Shown one piece after another: positions 8,316 to 15,500 of a stretch of DNA of 17,056 nt (position 1 is the first letter of the stretch; each line of letters starts with the position of its first letter). The notes under the pieces are model-generated. The model ran no database searches. It was not told the DNA's origin and saw only the letters and a list, made by a program, of their open reading frames with translations. The DNA is from JAAFJT01 sp043744275 (lineage in GTDB: Bacteria; Bacteroidota; Bacteroidia; Chitinophagales; Saprospiraceae), in contig JAYTUY010000200.1 in assembly GCA_043744275.1 (NCBI GenBank), positions 1 through 17,056 on the forward strand. The letters run 5' to 3'. Both the position numbers and the translations under genes were made by a program.

Positions 8316-8828
8316 ATGAAAAAAATATGGATTATCGTTTTGATGGCAACAGTAAGCTTCTTGACTGACTCTTGTAATTCTTCCAAAAACGGAACAACGG
8401 TTAAAAATAATACCCCGAAAGAAGAGGCAATCGGTGAAGCAGGTTCAGGCACACTGGTCAATTTTAGAGTAACAGATCAATTGTCCGCTATTATGGACAA
8501 AGCGAAAAAGGAAAATAAAGTGGTCTTCATTGACTTTTTCACAACGTGGTGCGCCCCTTGTCGCCTGATGGATCAGTCAGTTTTCAGTGATGAAGACGTG
8601 GCGTTATACATGAATCAGAACTGCATAAGCATGAAAATCAATGCTGAAAAAGGCGAAGGCGTGGCGTTGAAAGTACAATTTGGAGTCAATGCTTATCCAA
8701 CCTATATTTTTATTGATGGCGACGGCAATGAAGTGGTCAAAAAAACAGGCTCACTGTCTATCGAGGAGTTCAAAAAATTGATGAAAACAGGGGTTTGGAA
8801 GGTGAAAAATCCAGCTGGACAACCGTGA
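8316..8828 (+). CDS. Thioredoxin-fold lipoprotein
   Basis: 170 residues. An N-terminal lipoprotein signal ends in LTDSC with Cys20 as the lipidation site, followed by a polar linker of about 25 residues. The remainder is a thioredoxin-like domain: FIDFFTTWCAPC with the redox pair Cys79 and Cys82, and a cis-proline in AYPTY (Pro128). The VFSDEDVALYMNQNCISMKINAEK pattern matches the DsbD-gamma/thioredoxin_7 type rather than cytosolic TrxA. It probably works in the periplasm, anchored to a membrane, as a thiol reductant or disulfide carrier; its partner is not in the window. It lies 34 bases after the glycosyltransferase gene and has no promoter of its own that I can see, so cotranscription is likely. 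It contains no copy of the 9-mer repeat. Confidence 0.87.
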   Translation: MKKIWIIVLMATVSFLTDSCNSSKNGTTVKNNTPKEEAIGEAGSGTLVNFRVTDQLSAIMDKAKKENKVVFIDFFTTWCAPCRLMDQSVFSDEDVALYMNQNCISMKINAEKGEGVALKVQFGVNAYPTYIFIDGDGNEVVKKTGSLSIEEFKKLMKTGVWKVKNPAGQP

Positions 8829-8888
8829 AAACCGCAAAATATAAAATGATAAATTTAAAATGTAAAAGATAGGTTATTGCAAAAAATC

Positions 8889-10019
8889 CTATTCATAAAA
8901 CAATTCCATCGCAATTCTATCTGCCAAAAGTCGCCCAGCATCTGTGAGGAAATATTTTTTTCCATCTGTCATAACTGTTTGATTTTGAATGAATTGCAAA
9001 ATATTTTTATTGAAATATTTTAAATAAATTTTCCCAAATTTTACATCAATGACTGAGGGGTCGCATCCCCAAACAGTTCGCAGCGTGGTCATGATGTACT
9101 CATTGTAGCGTTGCGTTGATGTCAAATCCTCCTTCGTGAAAGGCAATTTTCCATCGTTCAAACTTTTGATATATTGAGCATTATTGGCAATATTCCACTG
9201 CCGACTTGCCCCATTGAATGAATGCGCCGAAGGACCTAAACCCAAATATGGCACGCCGAGCCAATAGTTGGAATTGTGCCGAGCAAAAGAATTAGGCTGT
9301 GCGAAATTGGATATTTCGTAGTGAATAAAGCCAAAACGCTTCATTTCGCTCATCAAAATCTCGAAATGCCGCGCTGATTTCTCTTCCTCAACAGGGGGTG
9401 TTTTTCCTTTTTTTACAAAATTATCAAGTGCAGTACCCGTCTCGACGGTCAAAGCATAGCAGGAAATATGAGGAATATCGTATTCATAAGCAATTTTAAG
9501 ATTTTTAAGCCATTGTTCATCGCTCGTCGTGGGCGAGCCATAGATGAGGTCAATGGTCAAATTATCAAAGCCCGCGTCTTGAGCATATTCAATACACGCC
9601 CGCGCTTCGATAGCATTGTGCGCCCGATTCATCCACAATAAATCATTTTCTGCAAACGACTGAATGCCAATACTCAGGCGATTGACGGGTGTATGATTTT
9701 TTAAATCTTTTAGGTAATCCAAACTGAGGTCGTCTGGATTGGCTTCGAGGGTAATTTCAGGGTTATCGTTTATTTTAAAAGTAGCGTATATTTTTTTAAA
9801 TAAAATATCTAACTCATTGGCAGTCAATACTGAGGGGGTGCCACCACCTAAATAAATGGTTTCAATTTCAGCATTTTTAAGATATTTTTTTTGTAAATCT
9901 ATTTCACTCAAAATAGCAGCGAGCATATCGCCTTTGTAACGGAGAGACGTGGAAAAATGGAAATTGCAATAGTGACAAGCCTTTTTGCAAAAGGGAATAT
10001 GGATGTAGATACCCGCCAA
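8889..10019 (-). CDS. hemW: HemW, radical SAM haem chaperone (HemN-like)
   Basis: 376 residues, a usual HemW length. The N-terminus IYIHIPFCKKACHYCNF supplies the radical SAM iron-sulfur Cys triad 11, 15 and 18; the fourth Cys of true coproporphyrinogen oxidase HemN is absent, which points to HemW. LGGGTPSVL, NRLSIGIQSF, TIDLIYGSPTTSDEQW and EISNFAQPNSFARHNSNYW are family-wide blocks, and the HemN C-terminal domain follows. HemW is thought to deliver haem to respiratory or other haem proteins; many databases still call it oxygen-independent coproporphyrinogen oxidase-like. It diverges from hisB with 168 bases between. Two repeat copies are read as PSV, one falling exactly in the conserved GGGTPS motif and one near residue 322. 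Confidence 0.93.
   Translation of the reverse strand: MAGIYIHIPFCKKACHYCNFHFSTSLRYKGDMLAAILSEIDLQKKYLKNAEIETIYLGGGTPSVLTANELDILFKKIYATFKINDNPEITLEANPDDLSLDYLKDLKNHTPVNRLSIGIQSFAENDLLWMNRAHNAIEARACIEYAQDAGFDNLTIDLIYGSPTTSDEQWLKNLKIAYEYDIPHISCYALTVETGTALDNFVKKGKTPPVEEEKSARHFEILMSEMKRFGFIHYEISNFAQPNSFARHNSNYWLGVPYLGLGPSAHSFNGASRQWNIANNAQYIKSLNDGKLPFTKEDLTSTQRYNEYIMTTLRTVWGCDPSVIDVKFGKIYLKYFNKNILQFIQNQTVMTDGKKYFLTDAGRLLADRIAMELFYE
9052..9060 (+). repeat. ACTGAGGGG copy 10
   Basis: Preceded by TG rather than AT, four G. Antisense in hemW, read as P-S-V. Confidence 0.95.
9829..9837 (+). repeat. ACTGAGGGG copy 11
   Basis: ATACTGA plus five G. Antisense in hemW, read as P-S-V within the conserved GGGTPS block. 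Confidence 0.95.
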
Positions 10020-10091
10020 AATTGGTCGAACTGCTTAGGTTAAATGACTTTTAAAATATGTGTAAAGAACGCAATTTTTTCTTAACTTCCG

Positions 10092-10099
10092 TAACTTCG
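10092..10099 (+). promoter_or_regulatory. Possible -7 element for hisB
   Basis: TAACTTCG differs from TAnnTTTG at one position and is followed by a GC-rich patch. It would give a leader of about 80 bases that includes the repeat copy at 10110. No TTG at the right distance. Weak. Confidence 0.25.
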
Positions 10100-10109
10100 C
10101 CCTCGAAAT

Positions 10110-10118
10110 ACTGAGGGG
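10110..10118 (+). repeat. ACTGAGGGG copy 12
   Basis: ATACTGA plus five G. Intergenic, between divergent hemW and hisB. Confidence 0.95.
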
Positions 10119-10187
10119 GTTATGATTAAAATAACACATAGTTTTTTCTGTTGAATTTAAACCATTGATTATCATAAATTTAAAATA

Positions 10188-11309
10188 ATGAAAAAAGTAT
10201 TATTCATTGATCGTGACGGTACGCTCATCATCGAGCCACCTATTGATTTTCAGGTTGACTCACTTGAAAAACTCGAATTTTATCCATTTGTTTTCAAATA
10301 TCTCAACAAAATAGCTGAGGAATTGGATTTTGAACTGGTGATTGTTACAAACCAAGATGGCTTAGGTACGCCTGCCAATCCACATGAAAACTTCTTGCCG
10401 CCGCATGAAAAAATGCTCAAAGCGTTTGAAAATGAAGGCATTACGTACTCAGATATTCACATTGACCCCACTTTTGAGCATGAAAATGCCCCTACACGCA
10501 AGCCACGCACGGGCATGTTGACCCAATATTTTGATAAAAATATCTATGATTTAAAAAATTCTTTCGTCATCGGCGACCGTGTAACAGATGTTATTTTAGC
10601 TAAAAATTTAGGAGCAAAAGGCATTTATATAAGTGACAATGATTTGAAAATCAAAGAGTTAAACTTAGAAGAATTTTGCTCTTTGACCACCACCTCTTGG
10701 AAAGATATTTATGAATTTTTGAAACTAAAAGACCGCACTGCTTCCGTTCGACGCACGACAAAAGAGACGGATATTACTATTTTGCTGAATCTCGATGGCA
10801 CTGGCAAATCCGATATGAAAACGGGGCTGGGATTTTTTGACCACATGCTCGACCAATTGGCGCGGCATTCGGGCAGCGATTTGACTGTGCATGTCAAAGG
10901 GGATTTACACATCGACGAGCATCATACCATTGAAGATACAGCTTTGGCGTTGGGCGAGGCATATTATATGGCGTTGGGTTCAAAATTGGGTATCGAGCGT
11001 TATGGCTTTTGTTTGCCAATGGATGATGTTTTGGCGCAGGCGGCTCTTGATTTTGGCGGTCGCCCGTGGTTGGTGTGGGATGCGGAATTTAAGCGTGAAA
11101 AAATAGGAGAGATGCCAACCGAAATGTTTTATCATTTTTTCAAATCTTTCAGCGATGCCTCAAAATGCAATCTCAACATCAAAGCAGAAGGCACAAATGA
11201 GCATCATAAAATCGAAGGAATTTTTAAAGCATTTGCCAAAGCTATCAAAATGGCTATCAAGCGCGATGCCAATAATATGCAGTTGCCTTCGACGAAAGGA
11301 GTTTTATAA
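10188..11309 (+). CDS. hisB: HisB, fused histidinol-phosphatase / imidazoleglycerol-phosphate dehydratase
   Basis: 373 residues in two domains for two histidine-biosynthesis steps. Residues 1-165 are a HAD phosphatase closely resembling the E. coli enzyme: DRDGT with Asp8 and Asp10, the TNQDGLGT block (54-61), RKP (104-106) and IGDR (128-131). The Cys/His zinc loop that E. coli HisB has just before RKP is absent; here residues 92-103 read IDPTFEHENAPT. Residues about 185-373 are the dehydratase, with the manganese motifs FFDHMLDQLARH, DEHHTIED and NEHHKIEG, all intact. Histidinol-phosphatase acts on histidinol phosphate and the dehydratase on imidazoleglycerol phosphate. The rest of the his pathway is not adjacent, and no his leader peptide or attenuator is visible. 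The stop codon lies within the inverted repeat shared with convergent batD. The exact 9-mer is absent from the gene but sits 70 bases upstream. Confidence 0.97.
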   Translation: MKKVLFIDRDGTLIIEPPIDFQVDSLEKLEFYPFVFKYLNKIAEELDFELVIVTNQDGLGTPANPHENFLPPHEKMLKAFENEGITYSDIHIDPTFEHENAPTRKPRTGMLTQYFDKNIYDLKNSFVIGDRVTDVILAKNLGAKGIYISDNDLKIKELNLEEFCSLTTTSWKDIYEFLKLKDRTASVRRTTKETDITILLNLDGTGKSDMKTGLGFFDHMLDQLARHSGSDLTVHVKGDLHIDEHHTIEDTALALGEAYYMALGSKLGIERYGFCLPMDDVLAQAALDFGGRPWLVWDAEFKREKIGEMPTEMFYHFFKSFSDASKCNLNIKAEGTNEHHKIEGIFKAFAKAIKMAIKRDANNMQLPSTKGVL

Positions 11310-11375
11310 GTTGAGAATTGAGAGTTGAGAGTTTTTTTTCCAAAACCTCAACTTTCAACTCTCAATTCTCAACTT
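11308..11375. repeat. Inverted repeat filling the hisB/batD convergent gap
   Basis: Two perfect 20-base arms, 11308-11327 and 11356-11375, begin AAGTTGAGAATTGAGAGTTG and its complement. The arms overlap both stop codons. The loop holds a T8 run and further TTGAG/CTCAA units. The position fits a bidirectional terminator, but T-tracts are inside the loop rather than after the stem, so it may instead be a mobile or recombining intergenic repeat that also ends transcription. Confidence 0.7.
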
Positions 11376-13110
11376 ATTTCAAGTCATTTTCAATATCCGT
11401 TATCACCTTCAAAGCGTCTTGAAAAACGTTGTTCATAGCCCCCTCAGTATTTTGACCTGCAAAGAGTGCCATTTCACAATTTTGTAATATTTTAATAAAT
11501 TTTTCAATATTTAACTCATTGACTTTCAACGAACTCAACTTTTCGCGTACATTGGATTTTGAAAATTCAGACATTGGAATGCCCAATTTATCGCTCACAT
11601 AGGTAAACATGGCTTTCGATACTTCATCATAAAAAAGGCGGCTGTTGCCTTTTTTCATAAATTCATCAGCTACTGCTAAACGGCGTTCCGCTACTTTTTG
11701 AGCATTCTGGCTTTTTAGAACATTGACATCAATTTTGCTTTTTTGTATTAAAAATTGTCTATATCCTAAAACACCACCTAAAAATATAAAAGGTAAAATG
11801 GTCAAGCCCCAAAACAAACTCGTACCATAAAAAGAGGTCATTTGATTCGTGAAAACAGTGGCTGTTTTGATGCCTTTGATGTCCGTTATCTTATCTGATT
11901 GAATGGTTGCAATAGCATTTTTACCTTGCGCAATTTTGATTTCAAAAGTATTAGGCGTTAATTTTCTATAACTACCCCCCTCAGTATCGAAGTAAGAAAA
12001 TTCAGGTTTTATAGTAAAATTGCCCGTTTTTTTAGGAATAATGAGGTATTCTATCTCTTTTATGGTCAACCACTCACCTTGCGATTCGATGCTTTCTTCT
12101 CTCAAAATCTTAGGCTCATAAATCTCTAAGCCGTCTATTGCTGCCATTTTAGGAGCTTGCCAACGTTTGGCATCGCCATTGCCCGTGATTTTCATTTTGA
12201 GCGAAATGGCATCGTCGGTCGTCGCATCTATTTTTGAAATACCTGCCTCTGCTTTAAAATCACCTACACCACCTGAGAAACTCAAAGGCGGATTATTAGG
12301 CAACGGTTTGACATAAATATTGACTGAATTGGACTGAATCGTATGATTTTCTGAACGGATTGAACTGAAAAATGGGTCGGAAAATGGGTCATCGTTTTTA
12401 CCTTTCACGATCCCTACTTGCACCGTCATAGGTTCTATCACAAACTCGCCTTCCTTTTGCACAAATAGAGCTACACGCCTCAAAATGCGAGTCAAATATT
12501 GTTTACCATTGATAGTTACGCGGTTTTCATTGTGCGGATAATCATTGATTTCGAGGTGAAAAAAGCCATCATAATTGGGCTCATGGAGCAGATTCATGCC
12601 ATTTAAATCCGCTTTCGTATATAATTTATAATCTAAAACAATTTGTTGCCCCACTCGTGCTTCATGGCTTGAAACCTCTGCTCGGATAAAAACAGATTCT
12701 TTATTACCACCACTACCTTCATTTAAAGTCTCTTTTTTGCCTTTTACCACTTCCATACTGAGGGGGGTAGTCGAAATCGTTTGCCCTTTTGCCATCACAC
12801 TGGCAGAGCCAATCGAGAATTTCCCTTCACGTTTAGCTTGTAAAACATAACTGTATGACTCGCTACTCGTGGCATTCCCATTCACCATCGTCATCGAATT
12901 CATCCGATTGGGTCCTCCAACGACAGCGAAATCACTGAAAACAGGTGGGCTAAACGCAGTACCTTGAGCATTTTTCAAAGTAAATTTCACTTCAAAAACC
13001 TCGCCCAGCGGCACTTGTTTAGTATCAGTAGTGGCTTCAAAAACAACTTGCGCCGTTAGTTTTACTATGGCAATTAAAGAGATTCCAATAAGAAAAAACA
13101 ATCGCCTCAT
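11374..13110 (-). CDS. batD: BatD, aerotolerance-operon membrane protein
   Basis: 578 residues. A signal peptide (1-20) is followed by about 400 residues of periplasmic beta-rich BatD domains (VVFEATTDTKQVPLGEVFEVKFTL is the family's usual opening), one membrane segment around 428-450 (LFWGLTILPFIFLGGVLGY), and a cytoplasmic helical tail ending at the stop. BatD proteins belong to the Bat (Bacteroides aerotolerance) system, in which MoxR ATPase, DUF58, VWA, TPR and BatD proteins are usually encoded together and support oxygen or stress tolerance by an unsettled mechanism. It follows batC by 95 bases. Three repeat copies are inside: TEGG and TEGA in sense and PLS in antisense. The MoxR, BatA and BatB genes are not in the window. 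Confidence 0.88.
   Translation of the reverse strand: MRRLFFLIGISLIAIVKLTAQVVFEATTDTKQVPLGEVFEVKFTLKNAQGTAFSPPVFSDFAVVGGPNRMNSMTMVNGNATSSESYSYVLQAKREGKFSIGSASVMAKGQTISTTPLSMEVVKGKKETLNEGSGGNKESVFIRAEVSSHEARVGQQIVLDYKLYTKADLNGMNLLHEPNYDGFFHLEINDYPHNENRVTINGKQYLTRILRRVALFVQKEGEFVIEPMTVQVGIVKGKNDDPFSDPFFSSIRSENHTIQSNSVNIYVKPLPNNPPLSFSGGVGDFKAEAGISKIDATTDDAISLKMKITGNGDAKRWQAPKMAAIDGLEIYEPKILREESIESQGEWLTIKEIEYLIIPKKTGNFTIKPEFSYFDTEGGSYRKLTPNTFEIKIAQGKNAIATIQSDKITDIKGIKTATVFTNQMTSFYGTSLFWGLTILPFIFLGGVLGYRQFLIQKSKIDVNVLKSQNAQKVAERRLAVADEFMKKGNSRLFYDEVSKAMFTYVSDKLGIPMSEFSKSNVREKLSSLKVNELNIEKFIKILQNCEMALFAGQNTEGAMNNVFQDALKVITDIENDLK
11440..11448 (-). repeat. ACTGAGGGG copy 13
   Basis: ATACTGA plus five G. 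Sense in batD, read as T-E-G near the C-terminus. Confidence 0.95.
11977..11985 (-). repeat. ACTGAGGGG copy 14
   Basis: ATACTGA plus six G. Sense in batD, read as T-E-G-G. Confidence 0.95.
12757..12765 (+). repeat. ACTGAGGGG copy 15
   Basis: ATACTGA plus six G. Antisense in batD, read as P-L-S. Confidence 0.95.
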
Positions 13111-13205
13111 TTTAAATTTTAGTCTATAAAATATTGATAATTCCCAAAGGGATTCCCATGGAACAAATAGTTGTAAAATATGCGTAACTAAATTTCAGTG
13201 CTACA

Positions 13206-13976
13206 TTACCAATCTTTTGATGAACGAGCAGGTTTCTGTTTACCTTTTTTCAAACGTTGTTGCACTTTTCGCTCTTCATCATCCATAATTTGAAGCATTC
13301 GTTTTGCTTCTTCTTTTTTCAAATCTTGCTGAGGTTGTTGCTGCTGATTTTGTTGTGGTTGTTTATCAGGTTCTTTATTTTGTTGTTGATTCTGCTGCTT
13401 TTGGTCTTGAGGCTGTTGTTCTTGATTTTGTTGCTCGTTTTGTTGCTCATTTTTTTTCTGTTCGTCTTTTTTATCTTTTTGGTTTTGCTGTTGATTTTGT
13501 TGATTCTGCTGCTTTTGTTGCTGTTTTTGTTGCTCTATCAGCATTCTTTTTGCTTTGGCTAAATTCGTTTTAGCATCTTCATCTTTTGGATTCAATCGCA
13601 AAGCTTCTTTATAAGCCTCTACGGATTTATCGTATTCTTTTTTCCAAAAATGAGCATTTCCTTTATTGTATAATGCACTGGCTTTTAATAAGTTATCACT
13701 TGAATTATTGGCAATTCCGTCATATTGTTTTATGGCGTCATCGAAGCGTTGTTGCTTGAAAATAGAATTGCCGAGGTTAAAATTGCCTTTACTACTCGCC
13801 TGCGTTTCAAGCGATTTTCTATAATTTTCTTCCGCCGTTTTATAATCTTCATTTCTATAAGCGGCATCCCCATTTCGCAGCATTTTATGAGCCGTTTGAG
13901 AAAAGGTTGTTGTTTTTATTAAAATGAAAATAAAAACAACTAAGCTTTTTTTATCAATTAAAATTTTATAAAACAT
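13206..13976 (-). CDS. batC: BatC-like TPR protein with Gln-rich tail
   Basis: 256 residues. A signal-like hydrophobic N-terminus (8-27) precedes about three to four tetratricopeptide repeats (GDAAYRNEDYKTAEENYRKSL, GNSIFKQQRFDDAIKQYDGI, GNAHFWKKEYDKSVEAYKEALRLNP) up to about residue 140. Residues of about 148-220 are an almost pure Q/N/K/E/P low-complexity stretch (minus-strand CAA-rich, roughly 13310-13530), and a short conserved basic end follows (EEAKRMLQIMDDEERKVQQRLKK). This TPR plus Gln-rich layout is the BatC pattern, and the gene directly precedes batD as in other Bacteroidota. It probably scaffolds Bat partners in the periplasm. The tail is repetitive DNA and is likely to vary in length between strains. 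It contains no 9-mer repeat. Confidence 0.82.
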   Translation of the reverse strand: MFYKILIDKKSLVVFIFILIKTTTFSQTAHKMLRNGDAAYRNEDYKTAEENYRKSLETQASSKGNFNLGNSIFKQQRFDDAIKQYDGIANNSSDNLLKASALYNKGNAHFWKKEYDKSVEAYKEALRLNPKDEDAKTNLAKAKRMLIEQQKQQQKQQNQQNQQQNQKDKKDEQKKNEQQNEQQNQEQQPQDQKQQNQQQNKEPDKQPQQNQQQQPQQDLKKEEAKRMLQIMDDEERKVQQRLKKGKQKPARSSKDW

Positions 13977-14022
13977 TGAATATCAATCATTTAAACTCAA
14001 TAAAAAATATTTATTTAACCAA

Positions 14023-14060
14023 TTCATAACTCCTAACTCATCATTCATAACTCATAACTA
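14023..14060. repeat. Stuttered TAACTC repeat
   Basis: Imperfect tandem units of the type CATAACTC (tAACTCc, tAACTCa, ATTCATAACTCATAACT) fill the gap between the amidohydrolase gene and batC. The style recalls the TTGAG/CTCAA repeats at 7321-7390 and 11308-11375. No hairpin terminator is evident. Confidence 0.5.
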
Positions 14061-14061
14061 T

Positions 14062-15270
14062 TTAAACTATTTTTCTCACAGTCGTATCCCCCCTCAGTAT
14101 TTTCAACGAATCGCTATGAGGGAAACCACTTTCGACACTTAGCAGATTCAAGCCTGGTGATTTACCTACTTCAATGCTACCGAGTGTATCATCAAATCCA
14201 AGTGCCTGAGCACCATTCAAAGTTGCCCAACGCAAAATTGTTTCAAAAGGGACATAAGATTGCAATCGCTTGATAGTCTTCATCTCTTCCAAAATAGATA
14301 GCTGCCAATTGGATGTCAAACTATCCGTTCCGATGGTGAGGCGCGCCTGAGCATTAATAAAATGCTGATAATTGGGCAAGCGGTTTTCGATATATAGGTT
14401 CGCATTGGGGCAAGTTGCCCAAAAAACGTTGGGCGACCAAGCGTGTGCTGCCTCAATATCGGCTTGTGATGTCAAAGTATTATGCACAAATAACGTCCGA
14501 TTATTCGGATTCATATTTTCCATTGCATAATAAATGGAAGGGCGTTCGTTGTGTTTAAAATTATCTAAAGAAATACCGAATTTACCATAAAAATCATAAA
14601 ATGCGCCTTTCCCTTCTTGAAAAAGGTCTTGTTCGGGCTGCGTTTCTTGATTGTGAATGCTGACGGTGATGCCCGTTTTTTCATTCGCTTCATTTATTAA
14701 TTTAAATAAATTTTTAGAAACACTATATGGCGCATGTGGAACTATGCTTTTACGACTGCCTTCTGCTATATTCAAGGCATTTAGTTGGTCATAAACCGTT
14801 TTATATTTTTCAAATTCTCTCTCAGCATCGCCCTCCTGTAGAAAATCGAACATTTCGATGAAAGTATAGTACCGCAAATTGCCCTTCGATTTTTGAGAGA
14901 AGGTATCTATTACGTTGGAAATATCGCCTACCGCTACTATCCCACCTTCAAGCATCTCAGCCTCTGTCTGAGCGATGGCTTCAGCAATGACTTCTTGTGT
15001 AGCACCGCGCTTCGTTACGACGCCTGTAATGAACGGTATGAGCGTAGTGCCTGTATCCACCATGCCTTTCATGTGCGAAAGCTCAAGATGGCAGTGGGTA
15101 TTGACAAACCCTGGTACGATAGTGCCTCGATAGGATTCAAGCAGGGCAGGGTCGTGGTTGTCTTTATCATCGATAGATAGGATTTGACCATCATCATCTA
15201 AGACAATGACCGCATGACTGAGGGGTGGGCTTGAAACGGGGAAAATCCTGTCGGCAGTTATTTTACGCAT
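14062..15270 (-). CDS. Metal-dependent amidohydrolase (possible aminodeoxyfutalosine deaminase-like)
   Basis: 402 residues of the amidohydrolase superfamily. Metal and catalytic residues are in place: NTHCHLELSH gives His59 and His61, VPHAPYSVS gives His179, SIHNQET gives His206, and IGTDSLTSN gives Asp316; the N- and C-terminal beta-sandwich halves (ILSIDDKDNHD, LGFDDTLGSIEVGKSPGLNLL) are those of cytosine-deaminase/chlorohydrolase-type members. The HxH plus two His plus Asp set with His-Asn-Gln-Glu suggests a purine-type deaminase. Enzymes of this subgroup in Bacteroidota are often annotated as aminodeoxyfutalosine or S-adenosylhomocysteine deaminase; the substrate cannot be settled here, and no menaquinone gene is nearby. 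Two repeat copies sit near the two ends (PLS at residue 16-18, LRG near 393). Confidence 0.8.
   Translation of the reverse strand: MRKITADRIFPVSSPPLSHAVIVLDDDGQILSIDDKDNHDPALLESYRGTIVPGFVNTHCHLELSHMKGMVDTGTTLIPFITGVVTKRGATQEVIAEAIAQTEAEMLEGGIVAVGDISNVIDTFSQKSKGNLRYYTFIEMFDFLQEGDAEREFEKYKTVYDQLNALNIAEGSRKSIVPHAPYSVSKNLFKLINEANEKTGITVSIHNQETQPEQDLFQEGKGAFYDFYGKFGISLDNFKHNERPSIYYAMENMNPNNRTLFVHNTLTSQADIEAAHAWSPNVFWATCPNANLYIENRLPNYQHFINAQARLTIGTDSLTSNWQLSILEEMKTIKRLQSYVPFETILRWATLNGAQALGFDDTLGSIEVGKSPGLNLLSVESGFPHSDSLKILRGDTTVRKIV
14090..14098 (-). repeat. ACTGAGGGG copy 16
   Basis: ATACTGA plus six G. Sense in the amidohydrolase gene, read as L-R-G ten codons before the end. Confidence 0.95.
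15217..15225 (+). repeat. ACTGAGGGG copy 17
   Basis: Preceded by TG, four G. Antisense near the start of the amidohydrolase gene, read as P-L-S. Confidence 0.95.
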
Positions 15271-15299
15271 CGTGTGTGGTTAATTAAATTTAAAGAGGT

Positions 15300-15307
15300 C
15301 AAAAATA
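15300..15307 (-). promoter_or_regulatory. -7 promoter element of the amidohydrolase gene
   Basis: The minus strand reads TATTTTTG, matching TAnnTTTG, 29 bases upstream of the start codon. A repeat copy (15312-15320) begins four bases further upstream, in what would be the promoter spacer. No clear -33 TTG. Confidence 0.4.
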
Positions 15308-15311
15308 AGCA

Positions 15312-15320
15312 CCCCTCAGT
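15312..15320 (-). repeat. ACTGAGGGG copy 18
   Basis: GTACTGA plus four G. Intergenic, directly upstream of the amidohydrolase -7 element. Confidence 0.95.
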
Positions 15321-15490
15321 ACTTATTGAAATTTATAGTGAAGGAAAATAGTTAAAAATGGTTAAAGCATTATTAATCAATCAGTTATCAATTTTAGACA
15401 TCAAGCCAATGACTTTATTGAACAAATTTATACTGTCACAGCTGGTTGATTTTTCAACTAAAATAAAAAATGCTTATTTTCTATGCTTTT

Positions 15491-15499
15491 ACTGAGGGG
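15491..15499 (+). repeat. ACTGAGGGG copy 19
   Basis: TTACTGA plus four G. Intergenic; forms an 11-base perfect inverted pair with copy 18. Confidence 0.95.
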
Positions 15500-15500
15500 T

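Noticed and set aside
8865..8893. Hairpin ATAGG/CCTAT between the thioredoxin-fold gene and hemW as a terminator
   Set aside because: Only five base pairs, a long loop, overlaps the hemW stop codon and has no T-tract.
13257..13573. Leu-rich plus-strand open frames opposite batC
   Set aside because: They are the antisense image of the Gln-rich CAA codons of batC and have no promoter or family resemblance.
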